Below, one piece after another: positions 37,871 through 47,041 of a DNA stretch of 64,000 bases. Under the pieces are notes generated by a model, which was not told the DNA's origin, ran no database searches, and was given only the letters and a program-made list of their open reading frames with translations. The translations under genes and the position numbers were made by a program. The stretch is taken from positions 62,001 to 126,000 of the forward strand of contig NZ_SUNB01000003.1 of NCBI RefSeq assembly GCF_007570825.1, written 5' to 3'. The stretch's first letter is position 1; each line of letters starts with the position of its first letter. This stretch comes from Pleionea sediminis (GTDB taxonomy: Bacteria > Pseudomonadota > Gammaproteobacteria > Enterobacterales > Kangiellaceae).

Positions 37871-37912
37871 AAAAGATAGTAGAACTCATAGGTTTTGATT
37901 CTACTATCTTTT
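37871..37912. terminator. Long-stem terminator
   Basis: AAAAGATAGTAGAA and TTCTACTATCTTTT form a 14-base perfect stem around a 14-base loop, 41 bases after the YdcH-like gene. The T-run is at the end of the right arm. Confidence 0.85.
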
Positions 37913-37947
37913 AAAATTGCGAACTCACTTAAAGCGGAAGTCAACTT

Positions 37948-38083
37948 CTAGTAATCATTCACTCTAAAGTAGCCGGCGCGACCGATACACTTTATCTTCT
38001 GACCTAGAATGTAACATCAACCGTTCGTCAGCACCTTCTCCACCAGAATAGTCCCAGCGAGTGTATTTAACACCTTGTCTCAA
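37948..38083 (-). pseudogene. Possible decayed gene end with a one-base shift
   Basis: On the minus strand a frame open from about 38100 reads RQGVKYTRWDYSGGEGADER and then LMLHSRSEDKVYR before running to a TAG at 37964. One base off, the reading continues as AGYFRVNDY and ends at TAG (37948). The amino-acid quality is good on both sides of a shift near 37972, which suggests the C-terminal remnant of a frameshifted gene. No start or upstream part survives, and I cannot name the family. Confidence 0.3.
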
Positions 38084-38174
38084 ACGTTTATTTAATCGTC
38101 TACTTCACCAAGATTCGAATAATGTCATTTGCATTAAGCTTTTATCTTACTTATCTAAAATTTGCTTAGGGTAA

Positions 38175-38717
38175 TTAAAAGCCGAAATAATAAAAGTAAA
38201 AACTGTAAAACATTAACCAAATAATGCCCCACAGAAAAACAACTCTAGTTCGATTCATCGTTTGAAATAATAGATTCGTTACCCATTTGGTAAAATAAGA
38301 GAGCAAAATAAAGCGAAGACAACGAGCAGGTATCGAGATTAATAGGAATAAAAGTGGGCTCAAAGATAAATTTGCAGATTCAACAGCAAATATTTTATAA
38401 GGAATTCCAACAAGAGGACCAACAAATAATCCTAACAACCCCTGACTCTCGATTAATTGCTGTACTTTTTGAATCATCAAACTATCAATCGCCGGGATGG
38501 ATAGTAACAACTGATAGCTCGACTCATAATAATAAGCTCCCATGACAAACATTAAACATCCACCGGCTAAAGCACCGACTGTTGAGGCAACAATCGCGGG
38601 TTTTAATGGCTGATTTTTCTGGGTAGCCAAGTACGTTAAAAAAACATCGGGAACGATAAAAAACAAGGTTGCCTCAAAGAATCCCCATAAAGCAGCTATT
38701 CGTACCTTTAATCCCAT
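38175..38717 (-). CDS. DedA/SNARE-associated-like membrane protein
   Basis: 180 residues with about five membrane segments. Residues LWGFFEATLFFIVPDVFLTY (about 10-29) and GPLVGIPYKIFAVESAN (about 100-116) correspond to the two re-entrant-type elements of YqaA/DedA-like proteins. Such proteins are flippase or transporter candidates for phospholipid carriers. The start overlaps the PlsC gene end by 10 bases, so it is the last gene of a phospholipid-synthesis operon and probably moves or processes the same lipid. Confidence 0.72.
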   Translation of the reverse strand: MGLKVRIAALWGFFEATLFFIVPDVFLTYLATQKNQPLKPAIVASTVGALAGGCLMFVMGAYYYESSYQLLLSIPAIDSLMIQKVQQLIESQGLLGLFVGPLVGIPYKIFAVESANLSLSPLLFLLISIPARCLRFILLSYFTKWVTNLLFQTMNRTRVVFLWGIIWLMFYSFYFYYFGF

Positions 38718-39355
38718 GATGGGGCCTTAACCTTATCCTTTAATTGCTCAAATGTTTTTACTAAGGCATTTTGAAAATCGCGACGTTCTCCCCCAAAAAG
38801 CAAGGGAGGATGAAAAGCAATGTCACAAAAAAATGGAACAAGAACAAACTTTCCTTTGGGTAAAGCTTTACCAAGTCCATGCATATAAATAGGGTAGACA
38901 GGAACTTCTGGGCACTGACTCGCCAACTTCGCAATGCCAAACTTGAACTCGGTTAACTTTTCAGGTTCACCACGAGATCCTTCTGGAAAAAAGATCAATA
39001 TTTTTCCATCATTTAATGCACTTCGACAATCCGCTAATGGATCACTCTGACAACTTTTCTCTCGAGATATCGGTAAAATTCCAATGATACTCTTTGCAAA
39101 CCAGGCTTTAATTGGATTCGATAAAAAATAATCAGCTGCCGCAACGGGTTGCACCTGACTTAGAAGCCGTATTGGTAATAATGAAATAAGTACCATGGTA
39201 TCTAAGTGACTGTTATGGTTAGCGACAATAATTCCAGGACCTGACTTAGGCAAACTCGGCAAGTTACGGTAGTTTAGCCCAATAATTATTTTGACCAAAG
39301 GTCGAACAATCACAATAAAAAATAAGAGTCTTAAAGTATGATTAATTAACTTCAT
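38708..39355 (-). CDS. PlsC-type lysophospholipid acyltransferase
   Basis: 215 residues. The acyltransferase motifs are intact: NHNSHLDT (HX4D, about residue 46), a second block around ISREKSCQSDPLADCRSALN, FFPEGSRGEP (about 124-133) and the VPVYPIY strand. One N-terminal hydrophobic helix anchors it to the inner membrane. The enzyme would acylate lysophosphatidate, or another lyso-lipid, from acyl-ACP or acyl-CoA. It lies 14 bases after the CdsA gene and overlaps the DedA-like gene. Confidence 0.9.
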   Translation of the reverse strand: MKLINHTLRLLFFIVIVRPLVKIIIGLNYRNLPSLPKSGPGIIVANHNSHLDTMVLISLLPIRLLSQVQPVAAADYFLSNPIKAWFAKSIIGILPISREKSCQSDPLADCRSALNDGKILIFFPEGSRGEPEKLTEFKFGIAKLASQCPEVPVYPIYMHGLGKALPKGKFVLVPFFCDIAFHPPLLFGGERRDFQNALVKTFEQLKDKVKAPSWD

Positions 39356-39369
39356 GTTTTCGTCCTTAA

Positions 39370-40347
39370 TTAAAACGCAGTGTAGCGAACAAAATGAAAA
39401 AACAATGGCGCCGTGAATGTTAGACTGTCCAGCCGATCTAAAATACCCCCATGGCCGGGTATCATTGCGCTGGTATCTTTAATATCCAGCTCTCTTTTCA
39501 ACGCAGAAACTGTGATATCACCAATAAAACCTGCAATACCAATAATGGCACCCGCTAGAAATCCATACCAAGCTTCAAGTGGCGTTAAAAACGGTGCAAC
39601 CAAAGTACCTAATAGCGCAGTAGTAAAAACACCACCAAGAAAACCTTCCCAGGTTTTGTTCGGACTAATATGTGGAACAATCGCTCTTTTTCCTAACGAC
39701 TTACCCCACAAATATTGGGCAACATCATTTAACTGCGTTAGCAAAACCGTAAATAAAATCAGTCCAGGTCCTGAAAAAGAAGTTGTGTTAGCGTTGGCTT
39801 CTGTTGCAGGAAGAATCGTTAAAAAAGCCAAATGACTGATAGAAAATACAGTAATCATTAATCCCCAATGAATGCTTCCGGCGGCCCGTAGAAAGTGTTT
39901 TGTTTCTCCTAAAAGAACCAGCCGGAAAGGTATAAATAAAAGCATGTACACCGGAATGAAAATAATAAACATTCCATACCAACCAATACTGGCCCAATAA
40001 AACTGTAAGGGAATACTTAAGTAAGCCCAAAATAAAACACGGCGGTCAACTTTTCGTGTCGGTATAATTGAAAAATATTCTTTCAGCGCTAAAAAGCTGA
40101 TAAAACCGAAGAAGATAATTGACGCCGTTACCCCGGAAAGTAATGCGAATGCAAACATAGCAACCATTACCCACCAAGAGTTAATGCGCTGTTTCAACTC
40201 AGTGTAATCATGTTCACTATTTTTCTTACGTAAAATATAACTAATTATGGTTGCTACAATTAGCAAACCAAGAATCACTACAAAAACAATAACGACAGGA
40301 TTATCTGAAAAAAATAGATTAAACATGCTCAACCTCCTTGATAGCAT
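39370..40347 (-). CDS. Phosphatidate cytidylyltransferase (CdsA-like)
   Basis: 325 residues with eight or more membrane helices. The CdsA signature is clear near the C-terminus: SALKRELDIKDTSAMIPGHG followed by GILDRLDS, and SPNKTWEGFLGG is the upstream block. It makes CDP-diacylglycerol from phosphatidate and CTP. A first cdsA is expected in the essential dxr-bamA region of the chromosome, so this one is likely a second, specialised copy. The ATG overlaps the phosphatidyltransferase gene by 29 bases. Confidence 0.93.
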   Translation of the reverse strand: MLSRRLSMFNLFFSDNPVVIVFVVILGLLIVATIISYILRKKNSEHDYTELKQRINSWWVMVAMFAFALLSGVTASIIFFGFISFLALKEYFSIIPTRKVDRRVLFWAYLSIPLQFYWASIGWYGMFIIFIPVYMLLFIPFRLVLLGETKHFLRAAGSIHWGLMITVFSISHLAFLTILPATEANANTTSFSGPGLILFTVLLTQLNDVAQYLWGKSLGKRAIVPHISPNKTWEGFLGGVFTTALLGTLVAPFLTPLEAWYGFLAGAIIGIAGFIGDITVSALKRELDIKDTSAMIPGHGGILDRLDSLTFTAPLFFHFVRYTAF

Positions 40348-40930
40348 TTCGAATTCTTTGCACGACAGTAATAACGGTTAATAAAGACAAGCAAAGGAAG
40401 GTCCAATTACCCCAATAAATTATGTCATTAAACAAATTGATCACAATAATAAATAAGCTAATGTAAAGCGCTCGGTCACTCTTTCCCATTGGACCATCAT
40501 ACCGACGGGAAGCTCCAATTTGAGGTGCGATTAAACCAACGACCTCAGTGATAATGAATAAAAATAATGTGACAAGAATTAATGTCGAAGACAGTTCGGG
40601 TATCAATAACAAAGGCAAAAACAAAACCACATCAGCAACGACATCGCATAATTCATTGAGAAAGCATCCTAAGTTGGATTTCTGTCCATGCTCTCGTGCC
40701 AACATGCCGTCAATCGCATTAAGCGCCATGCGGACCAACCAAATAACTGGCAATACCAGTAATTGAGTTAAATTAAATGGTGCTAGAAAGATAAAAAGGC
40801 TGGTGACTATAGAGAGTAGTAATGCGAATACGGTGACTTGATTCGCGGTCACACCGCAATTGGCTAATGTTTGAACCAAAGGACGTAAGAGCGATTGAAA
40901 TCTAGGTTTAAGCTCATACACACTCATCAT
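40319..40930 (-). CDS. CDP-alcohol phosphatidyltransferase, variant motif
   Basis: 203 residues with about six membrane segments. The family motif DxxDGxxAR-x8-GxxxDxxxD is present as NAIDGMLAREHGQKSNLG (71-88) and GCFLNELCD (88-96), but the first and third Asp are Asn (N71, N92), while D74 and D96 are kept. Those Asp coordinate the metal, so the change is notable, and I believe it marks a subfamily. The product would be an anionic or unusual phospholipid head group; the acceptor is unknown. First gene of the operon. Confidence 0.85.
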   Translation of the reverse strand: MMSVYELKPRFQSLLRPLVQTLANCGVTANQVTVFALLLSIVTSLFIFLAPFNLTQLLVLPVIWLVRMALNAIDGMLAREHGQKSNLGCFLNELCDVVADVVLFLPLLLIPELSSTLILVTLFLFIITEVVGLIAPQIGASRRYDGPMGKSDRALYISLFIIVINLFNDIIYWGNWTFLCLSLLTVITVVQRIRNAIKEVEHV

Positions 40931-41162
40931 TGCTTTTCCTTAAATATTGTTGACTGAGAGCAAGATTAGCGTCAGATGATTAAAGAACAATGATTACGAT
41001 ACTTGTAGTCAAAAGGTATAACATTAGTACACCAATGCTATACTTTACTAGATGTAAATGGAGCTCTCGAGTGCCTCTATCAACTCATAGAATTCAAATA
41101 ACAAGGCATTCAATATTCATTAAAAGGGTTTTAAATATGTGAGAGCATGCTCAGACACAAAC

Positions 41163-41190
41163 AAAAAAGCCCCATTAAAGGGGCTTTTTT
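41163..41190. terminator. Classic bidirectional terminator
   Basis: AAAAAAGCCCC and GGGGCTTTTTT pair across an ATTAAA loop, with A and T tracts giving U-runs on both strands. It sits just downstream of the large lipoprotein gene (stop at 41212, minus). Confidence 0.92.
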
Positions 41191-41211
41191 AATGTTAATA
41201 CGGATAAAAAA

Positions 41212-44200
41212 TCACTCAATATTTTTAACGACCATTTTATACTGAAAGCTCGTATAATTACCCGTGATTAAAAAGATAAATGCCGTCTTACCGTCCAGTG
41301 AAAATTTGATCTCTTGTGCTGAAACTTGATCTTCAACATTCAAATTTATCGATTCACCAATCTTAGGGAACGGACCTTGCTCCATCGATAAGTCGTGAAT
41401 ACTTAACATACCGTCTTCGTACATAGCGGCTTTCAAACCATCAGGAGTCGGTTGTGTTGTCGCTAAATATTGGTTATCGCTTTCGAGAGAACCGATATAA
41501 TTTAAGTTCTCATCGTAAACGGATTTTCCATGCAACATTCGCGAACCGTCTGCATCAAATGAAAGATATCGACGTGTAAAATAATCTTCACCATTAATCA
41601 ATACCGATTGAAAGCTATTCGTTTTCGAATAGTAGACATAAAGTTCTCTTGCACCAGAGATTGATGGACTCTCAGCCCAAATAAACTTATCGCGCAGAAG
41701 ATTACTTTTAACGACAGGGTTGTGAACCGATGGTGCATTTCGGGCTGAAAACCAAGGATAAGAATAAAGTGTTGGCCATTGATTAGTATCAGCGACAAAA
41801 ACTTGATCGTTATTCAACCACTCAATCATACCTAACGTTTCATAATAGCATCGTGGTTTACTTCTGCTTTCCAACAAACGAAGTGTTTGTGGCTCGTAAT
41901 GTCTAACGATACAGTTCTCCGCCGTAACTAATAATTCACTTCCATCAGGACTGAGTGTTAATGCCTTCGCACCGGCAATATCAATATTCTGAATAAGCCA
42001 TTCATCATCTTCAAAATAAATTTTTGCAGCAGTCATTACATTACTATTAGAGTTCCAAAATACTCCATAAAAAGCTTCATGCTCTTCGTCATAAACGAGG
42101 CTCGAAGGATTCCCCGGCAATTCAACAATAGCATCTGAGTAAGACAACTCGGGTTTTACGATAAATCGTCCGCCGGGACGCTCCAAATCTAGATTATTTG
42201 AAATTTGAATACGATAGTCACCTGGTGGCAATGCAGGACTGTTCAACTTAATTTGTTGATTGTCGATGATGATTGGATCTTCCACCTCGACTCCCGCAAC
42301 CGTCAATTTGGCACTTTCAGTTAAATCGAAACGTTCACCATTAACAACAATATCAAACGACTGATTTTCGTAAATCACATAGGGTAATACATTCGATATT
42401 TGCGGGAAGCTAACATCAAGAATGACACGAATGCCTCGTACCGTTGGCTCAACATACTCGCCTTGATAGGTCACCGTCACCGATGTTTCATAAATATTAT
42501 TTTCAAGCGTCGCCAGTTGTTCTTTAATCAACTCAAAAGAAGCGGTCGCCACTGTCTCACGATCATTACTTAATTTTTTAACCGATAGCCAGTTGTCACG
42601 ACTCTCAATTTCCCACTCTAACAATTCACCGGTGTGCTCAAATGTAATCGTCTGCAACAATTCTTCTAAGTTGGTTTCGGCGGTGATATACCAGCTCACT
42701 TCTTCAGGAAGCAACAATTGCGGAGGCTCGAGTACGTACATGACTTCATAGACATACACAGCACCGGTATCAGAAACGATTTCAACATAGGCGGTGTACA
42801 TGTTAGGTTCAAGATTTGCCGTATTTGGAAACAAGCGATACGTATTCGAATTATCATCTAAGACAATATTCAACCAGTCGCTTGTTTGCCCAGAATATCG
42901 AATCGATACTGAATAGGCATCTGCCGGAACATCACCGTTAAAAAACATGAGCGTTTCACCGCTGGTAATATTTTCGCTGCCACTTGCTTCAATAAACTCT
43001 TGAAAATGCGTTGTCAGCCCATTGTCAGGAAGATTCACTTTAATAGAAATAACGAGCGGATCGTTGTCAGAGTATCCATTATCATAATTCACAACAATAT
43101 TTTCGTTTTGTTGACCGGACAAGTTCATTAAAGACTCATGGCTTAATTCAACTTTATAAGTTGAGACTCCGTCAGACTCCACTTCTCCTATTTTTATCCA
43201 ATCGGCACTGGGAACAAAGTCTAACGGCATTTGTTTACCATTAAATTCAAAATTGATGGATTGAGAAAATGTGCTTAATGACAATTCGCCCTGCAAATCA
43301 AAAATCAGTTCTGATGGACCAGAAACCATTGGGCGTTCAACTTTGTAGTCAACGATTAATGTCGTTTGCTCACCATTTGCATAAGTGTGTTTTACTTTCG
43401 CCCTGTAAGTACCTTCCGATAACTCCGTGGTATTCGGTTGCAAATAATAGCGACCACCATCCAAGATTGTCGAAAGCCAATCTTCACCTTCAGTTTCATA
43501 CTCAGTCTCAATTGAATCACCTTCATTTGCTGAGAGTATGGCATTACGATTTGTGACGACTTCTCTCTCAGGTAAACTTTCGGCACCCTCTCCTGTCTCG
43601 AAAGAAACAAAGGTCGGCATATTGCTATAGTCATAGAGAAGAGACTCTGCGTATCCATTATCAACGCGCTGTGCCACTCCAATTTCATCAACCAACCATA
43701 AAACAGTATCGATTGGAAAACTAAAAGACTGACCCGAGACTTTTGTACTTAGTCGTAAGTTGACTCGAATCTTTTTCGCATAAAATTCTCCGGTCGGAGT
43801 TTGGATATTCTCAGAGCCCAAAAATGTTACAGAGCCAGAATAAGACAAAGCTCGCTTCCCATATTTAGGTTTAATGTTTATCTTGCCCTTTCCATTAACG
43901 CGATTTACGTAACCAACAGACCAATCACTGGAATAGTACGTCACCGGCTCTGAGAAGACAGCATCAGCTTTGAATACTTGAGTTCCCGAATTCGTTGATG
44001 CAAGAATTTCGGGAATGTACAAGCCTAAGAATTCGATCGAACTTTCTGTTGTATGAAAATATTCTTTAGCACCTGTAGAGTATCGGAAAGGATAGACTTC
44101 ATAGCCGGAAAGGTTGATTGGCGTTTCATTCTTTACCGTACCAAGAAAATCAGTGTAGACCCACTCTTTATCTTCACCGACGGGAAACAATGAAAAGTGC

Positions 44201-44301
44201 TTGTTCTCTTGGACTGATTTGCCACCGGAGCCACCGCCACAAGCAGAAAGAACAAATATTGAGCAAAGTAAAAACGTTTTTAAAGAAAATATCGCGCGCA
44301 T
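41212..44301 (-). CDS. Large multidomain surface lipoprotein
   Basis: 1029 residues from the ATG at 44301 (AAGGA about 10 bases upstream); the frame extends to 44343 but those residues do not look like a signal. The signal ends LSACGGGSGG, lipidated at C21. After a roughly 230-residue N-terminal domain come repeated Ig-like units with a 'dWL..vld....y.l.PNT..L..g.Y.a.v' pattern (two clear copies near 280-330 and 485-540) interleaved with 'P..l...l..e..l....q.i.FEhtG' units, recalling BACON-type modules. An IPT/TIG-like domain (about 645-730) precedes a C-terminal beta-propeller-like region with KALTLSPDGSELLVTAENC. No catalytic motif; likely a surface binding protein. Confidence 0.82.
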   Translation of the reverse strand: MRAIFSLKTFLLCSIFVLSACGGGSGGKSVQENKHFSLFPVGEDKEWVYTDFLGTVKNETPINLSGYEVYPFRYSTGAKEYFHTTESSIEFLGLYIPEILASTNSGTQVFKADAVFSEPVTYYSSDWSVGYVNRVNGKGKINIKPKYGKRALSYSGSVTFLGSENIQTPTGEFYAKKIRVNLRLSTKVSGQSFSFPIDTVLWLVDEIGVAQRVDNGYAESLLYDYSNMPTFVSFETGEGAESLPEREVVTNRNAILSANEGDSIETEYETEGEDWLSTILDGGRYYLQPNTTELSEGTYRAKVKHTYANGEQTTLIVDYKVERPMVSGPSELIFDLQGELSLSTFSQSINFEFNGKQMPLDFVPSADWIKIGEVESDGVSTYKVELSHESLMNLSGQQNENIVVNYDNGYSDNDPLVISIKVNLPDNGLTTHFQEFIEASGSENITSGETLMFFNGDVPADAYSVSIRYSGQTSDWLNIVLDDNSNTYRLFPNTANLEPNMYTAYVEIVSDTGAVYVYEVMYVLEPPQLLLPEEVSWYITAETNLEELLQTITFEHTGELLEWEIESRDNWLSVKKLSNDRETVATASFELIKEQLATLENNIYETSVTVTYQGEYVEPTVRGIRVILDVSFPQISNVLPYVIYENQSFDIVVNGERFDLTESAKLTVAGVEVEDPIIIDNQQIKLNSPALPPGDYRIQISNNLDLERPGGRFIVKPELSYSDAIVELPGNPSSLVYDEEHEAFYGVFWNSNSNVMTAAKIYFEDDEWLIQNIDIAGAKALTLSPDGSELLVTAENCIVRHYEPQTLRLLESRSKPRCYYETLGMIEWLNNDQVFVADTNQWPTLYSYPWFSARNAPSVHNPVVKSNLLRDKFIWAESPSISGARELYVYYSKTNSFQSVLINGEDYFTRRYLSFDADGSRMLHGKSVYDENLNYIGSLESDNQYLATTQPTPDGLKAAMYEDGMLSIHDLSMEQGPFPKIGESINLNVEDQVSAQEIKFSLDGKTAFIFLITGNYTSFQYKMVVKNIE

Positions 44302-44546
44302 GAACAAATAGTCCTTCAACAATCCAATGGTTGAAACATCCAAAACAAAATATCGCGCGATTGTATATATCGACCTGCGTTAATTCAAGAACCATTATTG
44401 TTACTAATCACTTTTTCCTTAGAGAAACGCTCGAATATTAACTTTCTCTTAAATTAGTGCTTGGTGAAAGGAAACTCCGTCATCGACTGATTGTTTTTTA
44501 TCCGCTTTTTCTTTAATTAGGAGCGACAAAAAGACTTAAATCCTGT

Positions 44547-44587
44547 TGCTCGTCCCAATGGCGAATTTACAGCTCACGGAACGAGCG
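44547..44587 (-). terminator. Imperfect hairpin downstream of the astacin gene
   Basis: GCTCGTCC (44548-44555) and GGAACGAGC (44578-44586) can pair with one bulge. It lies 16 bases beyond the astacin stop in the minus direction and is followed on that strand by a T-rich stretch some 20 bases on. Confidence 0.4.
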
Positions 44588-44602
44588 ATTTTTACTGTTT
44601 AA

Positions 44603-46087
44603 TTAATCAACAACTCGAAAGTCAGTTTCTGCTTCTAAGCGATAACTGTCATTAAAGAACAGTCGAGCTGAATAATTACCCGCCGGTAAAGCGTTAAATG
44701 TCGCAGAACCCCGTTTTTGTTGACGCAAATAGACCCAGGTAATGTATTCAGAATTGGATGCGCCTCGGCGGTAAAGCCCTATCCAATCGTATTCATCACC
44801 CGATGCGTTATCAAAACGAACCAGTATATTCTCTCTCGTTGAAAATGTTGTTTTATCCGTCGTCACGACCGGGTCTGTTTGATTTGCGGAAATCACCGTA
44901 AATCTTGCCGAAGCTTCAACCGTGTAACTGTCGTTAAAAAATAATCGAGCTTCATATCTCCCGGCTGGTAATGATGAAAACTGTCGCGCACCGCGAGTCG
45001 CGCCGTTCAAATACTGCCAGTCAAGGTACTCAGTCACCGGAGTTCCTTCGCGATACAAACCAATCCAATCGTATTGATCGCCAGAAGCACCACTAAATCT
45101 AACCTCTATATTTTCTGTATCTTCATAGGTTGATTTGCTTAGAGAAACTGAACCGTCTGGATCAGGATCGGGTCCTGGACCCGAACCACCATAAATTGCG
45201 GCGGCGGCTGCGATATCTCCATTAGACAGTTTTGTTCCATTTCCCATATAACGCGTGTCCACACCATCTTGCTTAGGCCAAATAGTGGTTGCACCGTTAA
45301 TCCCAAACGCGGTAGTTCGATAATGCATGATCGAGCGATAATCATAAGTACCATGATTTTGCCCTTGACGCGTAGAAAACTTTTCAAAGTTGTATCGCAT
45401 ATCGCTTTGAATGTTGTTCCAATAGATGGTTACGTAGTTATCTCTATCCGTACGAGTTTGCTCGTGAAAAAATCCAACCGCATGCCCAAGCTCATGAACC
45501 GCAGCGCCACGTCCGCAACCCCGCGCCAAGTTTACAATTTGTCGGCCACCCTGCTTACCAATCCAGGAACTACAACCGCCGCCATTTTGAATGTAAATAT
45601 AATCTTGTTGATTCGTGCGCGAAACAAATCGTACATTCGTATTTTGATGCCAATGATTAAATGCATACTGCATATCTTGACGAGCTTGACTCGTCAGGTT
45701 GGAAGCAAAAACATAAGGCACAACACCATTGGGCCATTTATAACCCGAGGATGGATATCGAATTGCGCCTAAAGAACTCACACCATCATCTTCTGGAAAC
45801 TCTTCTCCAGTAACAATTTTTAAACCATGTTGCTTAAGATCACTGGTGTATCCCAGTATCATGTCACCCGAATAAGCAACGCCATCAACATCAACGACGG
45901 TAATCGACTCACCACTATCCGTAACCACTTCAAAAAGCTCTCTTCCTTTACTGCTATGCGCCCATAAGGAATCTTTGGTATAGCTCGGTTGTAAAGATTC
46001 GCTATCGACACTGACTTTTTGTGAGCTATTCACTGAAAAGCTCGATAATATAAATAAAACTAATATCAAACGATACACTGTACTCAT
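44603..46087 (-). CDS. Secreted astacin (M12A) metalloprotease with two C-terminal beta domains
   Basis: 494 residues with a signal peptide (1-22). The protease domain (about 105-300) has HELGHAVGFFHEQTR, the HExxHxxGFxHE zinc motif of astacins near residue 200, and SIMHY as the Met-turn near 255, and GAIRYPSSGYKWPNGVVPY at its start. A pro-region precedes it. After a Gly/Asp/Pro linker (GGSGPGPDPDPDGS) come two copies of a roughly 85-residue domain (about 315-400 and 408-494): 'Y.wIGLYR.G.....Y..W.yL....rG...F..LPaGrYeARLFFNDSY..EA...F.V'. The duplication probably serves substrate or surface binding. All catalytic residues look intact. Confidence 0.95.
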   Translation of the reverse strand: MSTVYRLILVLFILSSFSVNSSQKVSVDSESLQPSYTKDSLWAHSSKGRELFEVVTDSGESITVVDVDGVAYSGDMILGYTSDLKQHGLKIVTGEEFPEDDGVSSLGAIRYPSSGYKWPNGVVPYVFASNLTSQARQDMQYAFNHWHQNTNVRFVSRTNQQDYIYIQNGGGCSSWIGKQGGRQIVNLARGCGRGAAVHELGHAVGFFHEQTRTDRDNYVTIYWNNIQSDMRYNFEKFSTRQGQNHGTYDYRSIMHYRTTAFGINGATTIWPKQDGVDTRYMGNGTKLSNGDIAAAAAIYGGSGPGPDPDPDGSVSLSKSTYEDTENIEVRFSGASGDQYDWIGLYREGTPVTEYLDWQYLNGATRGARQFSSLPAGRYEARLFFNDSYTVEASARFTVISANQTDPVVTTDKTTFSTRENILVRFDNASGDEYDWIGLYRRGASNSEYITWVYLRQQKRGSATFNALPAGNYSARLFFNDSYRLEAETDFRVVD

Positions 46088-46491
46088 GACATCTCCTAAC
46101 TTAAACCAATACGAATTAAAAGCACTTTAAAATGCTACGAATACTACGGTTATTCAGAGTCTTTTGTTGCTACATCGAGTAATAGCATGGTTGGTAAACT
46201 TGACGAATTCAAATTAAATCAACAAGAAAATTATTGGGTAAAACGAAGCGAAAAAAGCCATTAAAATGTTCAAGTAATTTTTGTTATGCAGTTCATTAAT
46301 TTTAATAATTTAAAATTTAATTTGTTATAAGCAATTAAGTTAAAAGATCAAATACGATCTATCTCGCTAATGATATTGATTTATTTAAAAATCGCTCAGA
46401 GGAATAGTAAAAGAACTATTTTTCTTATATACGTTATCGAAGATTTTTAAATCCATTGAGCTTTAAGCTTTGAGATTAAATAAAAACTTTC
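46088..46491. other. Gap with no feature seen
   Basis: A 404-base, very AT-rich region between two minus-strand genes. It should hold the astacin promoter, but I found no clear -35/-10 pair, hairpin or repeat. Confidence 0.4.
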
Positions 46492-46965
46492 CTAACGAAT
46501 TAACAAGTCTTGTCCAATGAGCATAAACTTATCGACAGTCTCCTTAAGTTCGTCGGAGGTTAATGCAGGGACACCGTAAACTTGGGTTTCACACTGAAAG
46601 AGCTTCTTAACTCGATTCATTAAGATTGAAAAGTCACCATCACCAGAAACCAGAACAATACGGTCAAGATCCCGCGCATGTTCCATAATATCGACCGCAA
46701 TGCCAACGTCCCAATCGCCTTTGGTTGAACCATCCCTGCGCTGAATATAAGGTTTCAGTTGAACTTTAAAACCGATCGCTCGTAATATATTTTGAAACTG
46801 TCGCTGCTTTTCATCACCCCGATCGATCGCATAAGCGTGCGCCTGAACAACGGTACAATCGGCCGTAACCGCACGCCAAAATTTATTGTAATCAAAATGA
46901 CGCTTATACGACTGCAAGCAGGTGTAATAAACATTTTGTACATCTACATAAACACCTAATTTCAT
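46492..46965 (-). CDS. NYN-domain protein (LabA/DUF88-like)
   Basis: 157 residues from the ATG at 46965; a TTG six bases earlier is less likely. The NYN (PIN-like) nuclease fold is shown by GVYVDVQNVYY at the start, then KGDWDVGIAVDIME (about 85-98) and IVLVSGDGDFSILMNRVKK (about 108-126), which bring together the conserved Asp residues that bind metal. LabA-type proteins are thought to act on RNA in gene regulation; the target here is unknown. It follows the 47042-47911 gene on the same strand with a 76-base gap. Confidence 0.9.
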   Translation of the reverse strand: MKLGVYVDVQNVYYTCLQSYKRHFDYNKFWRAVTADCTVVQAHAYAIDRGDEKQRQFQNILRAIGFKVQLKPYIQRRDGSTKGDWDVGIAVDIMEHARDLDRIVLVSGDGDFSILMNRVKKLFQCETQVYGVPALTSDELKETVDKFMLIGQDLLIR

Positions 46966-47041
46966 CAGCAATTTCTCTTAGTAATTTCTATTAGTCCTAT
47001 AGCGGCATTCATTCAATCGGCTTTCATGACACCGAATGCGA

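Noticed and set aside
45269-45772. 167-codon frame antisense to the astacin catalytic domain
   Set aside because: It is fully opposite a gene with intact catalytic motifs and has no recognisable feature of its own.
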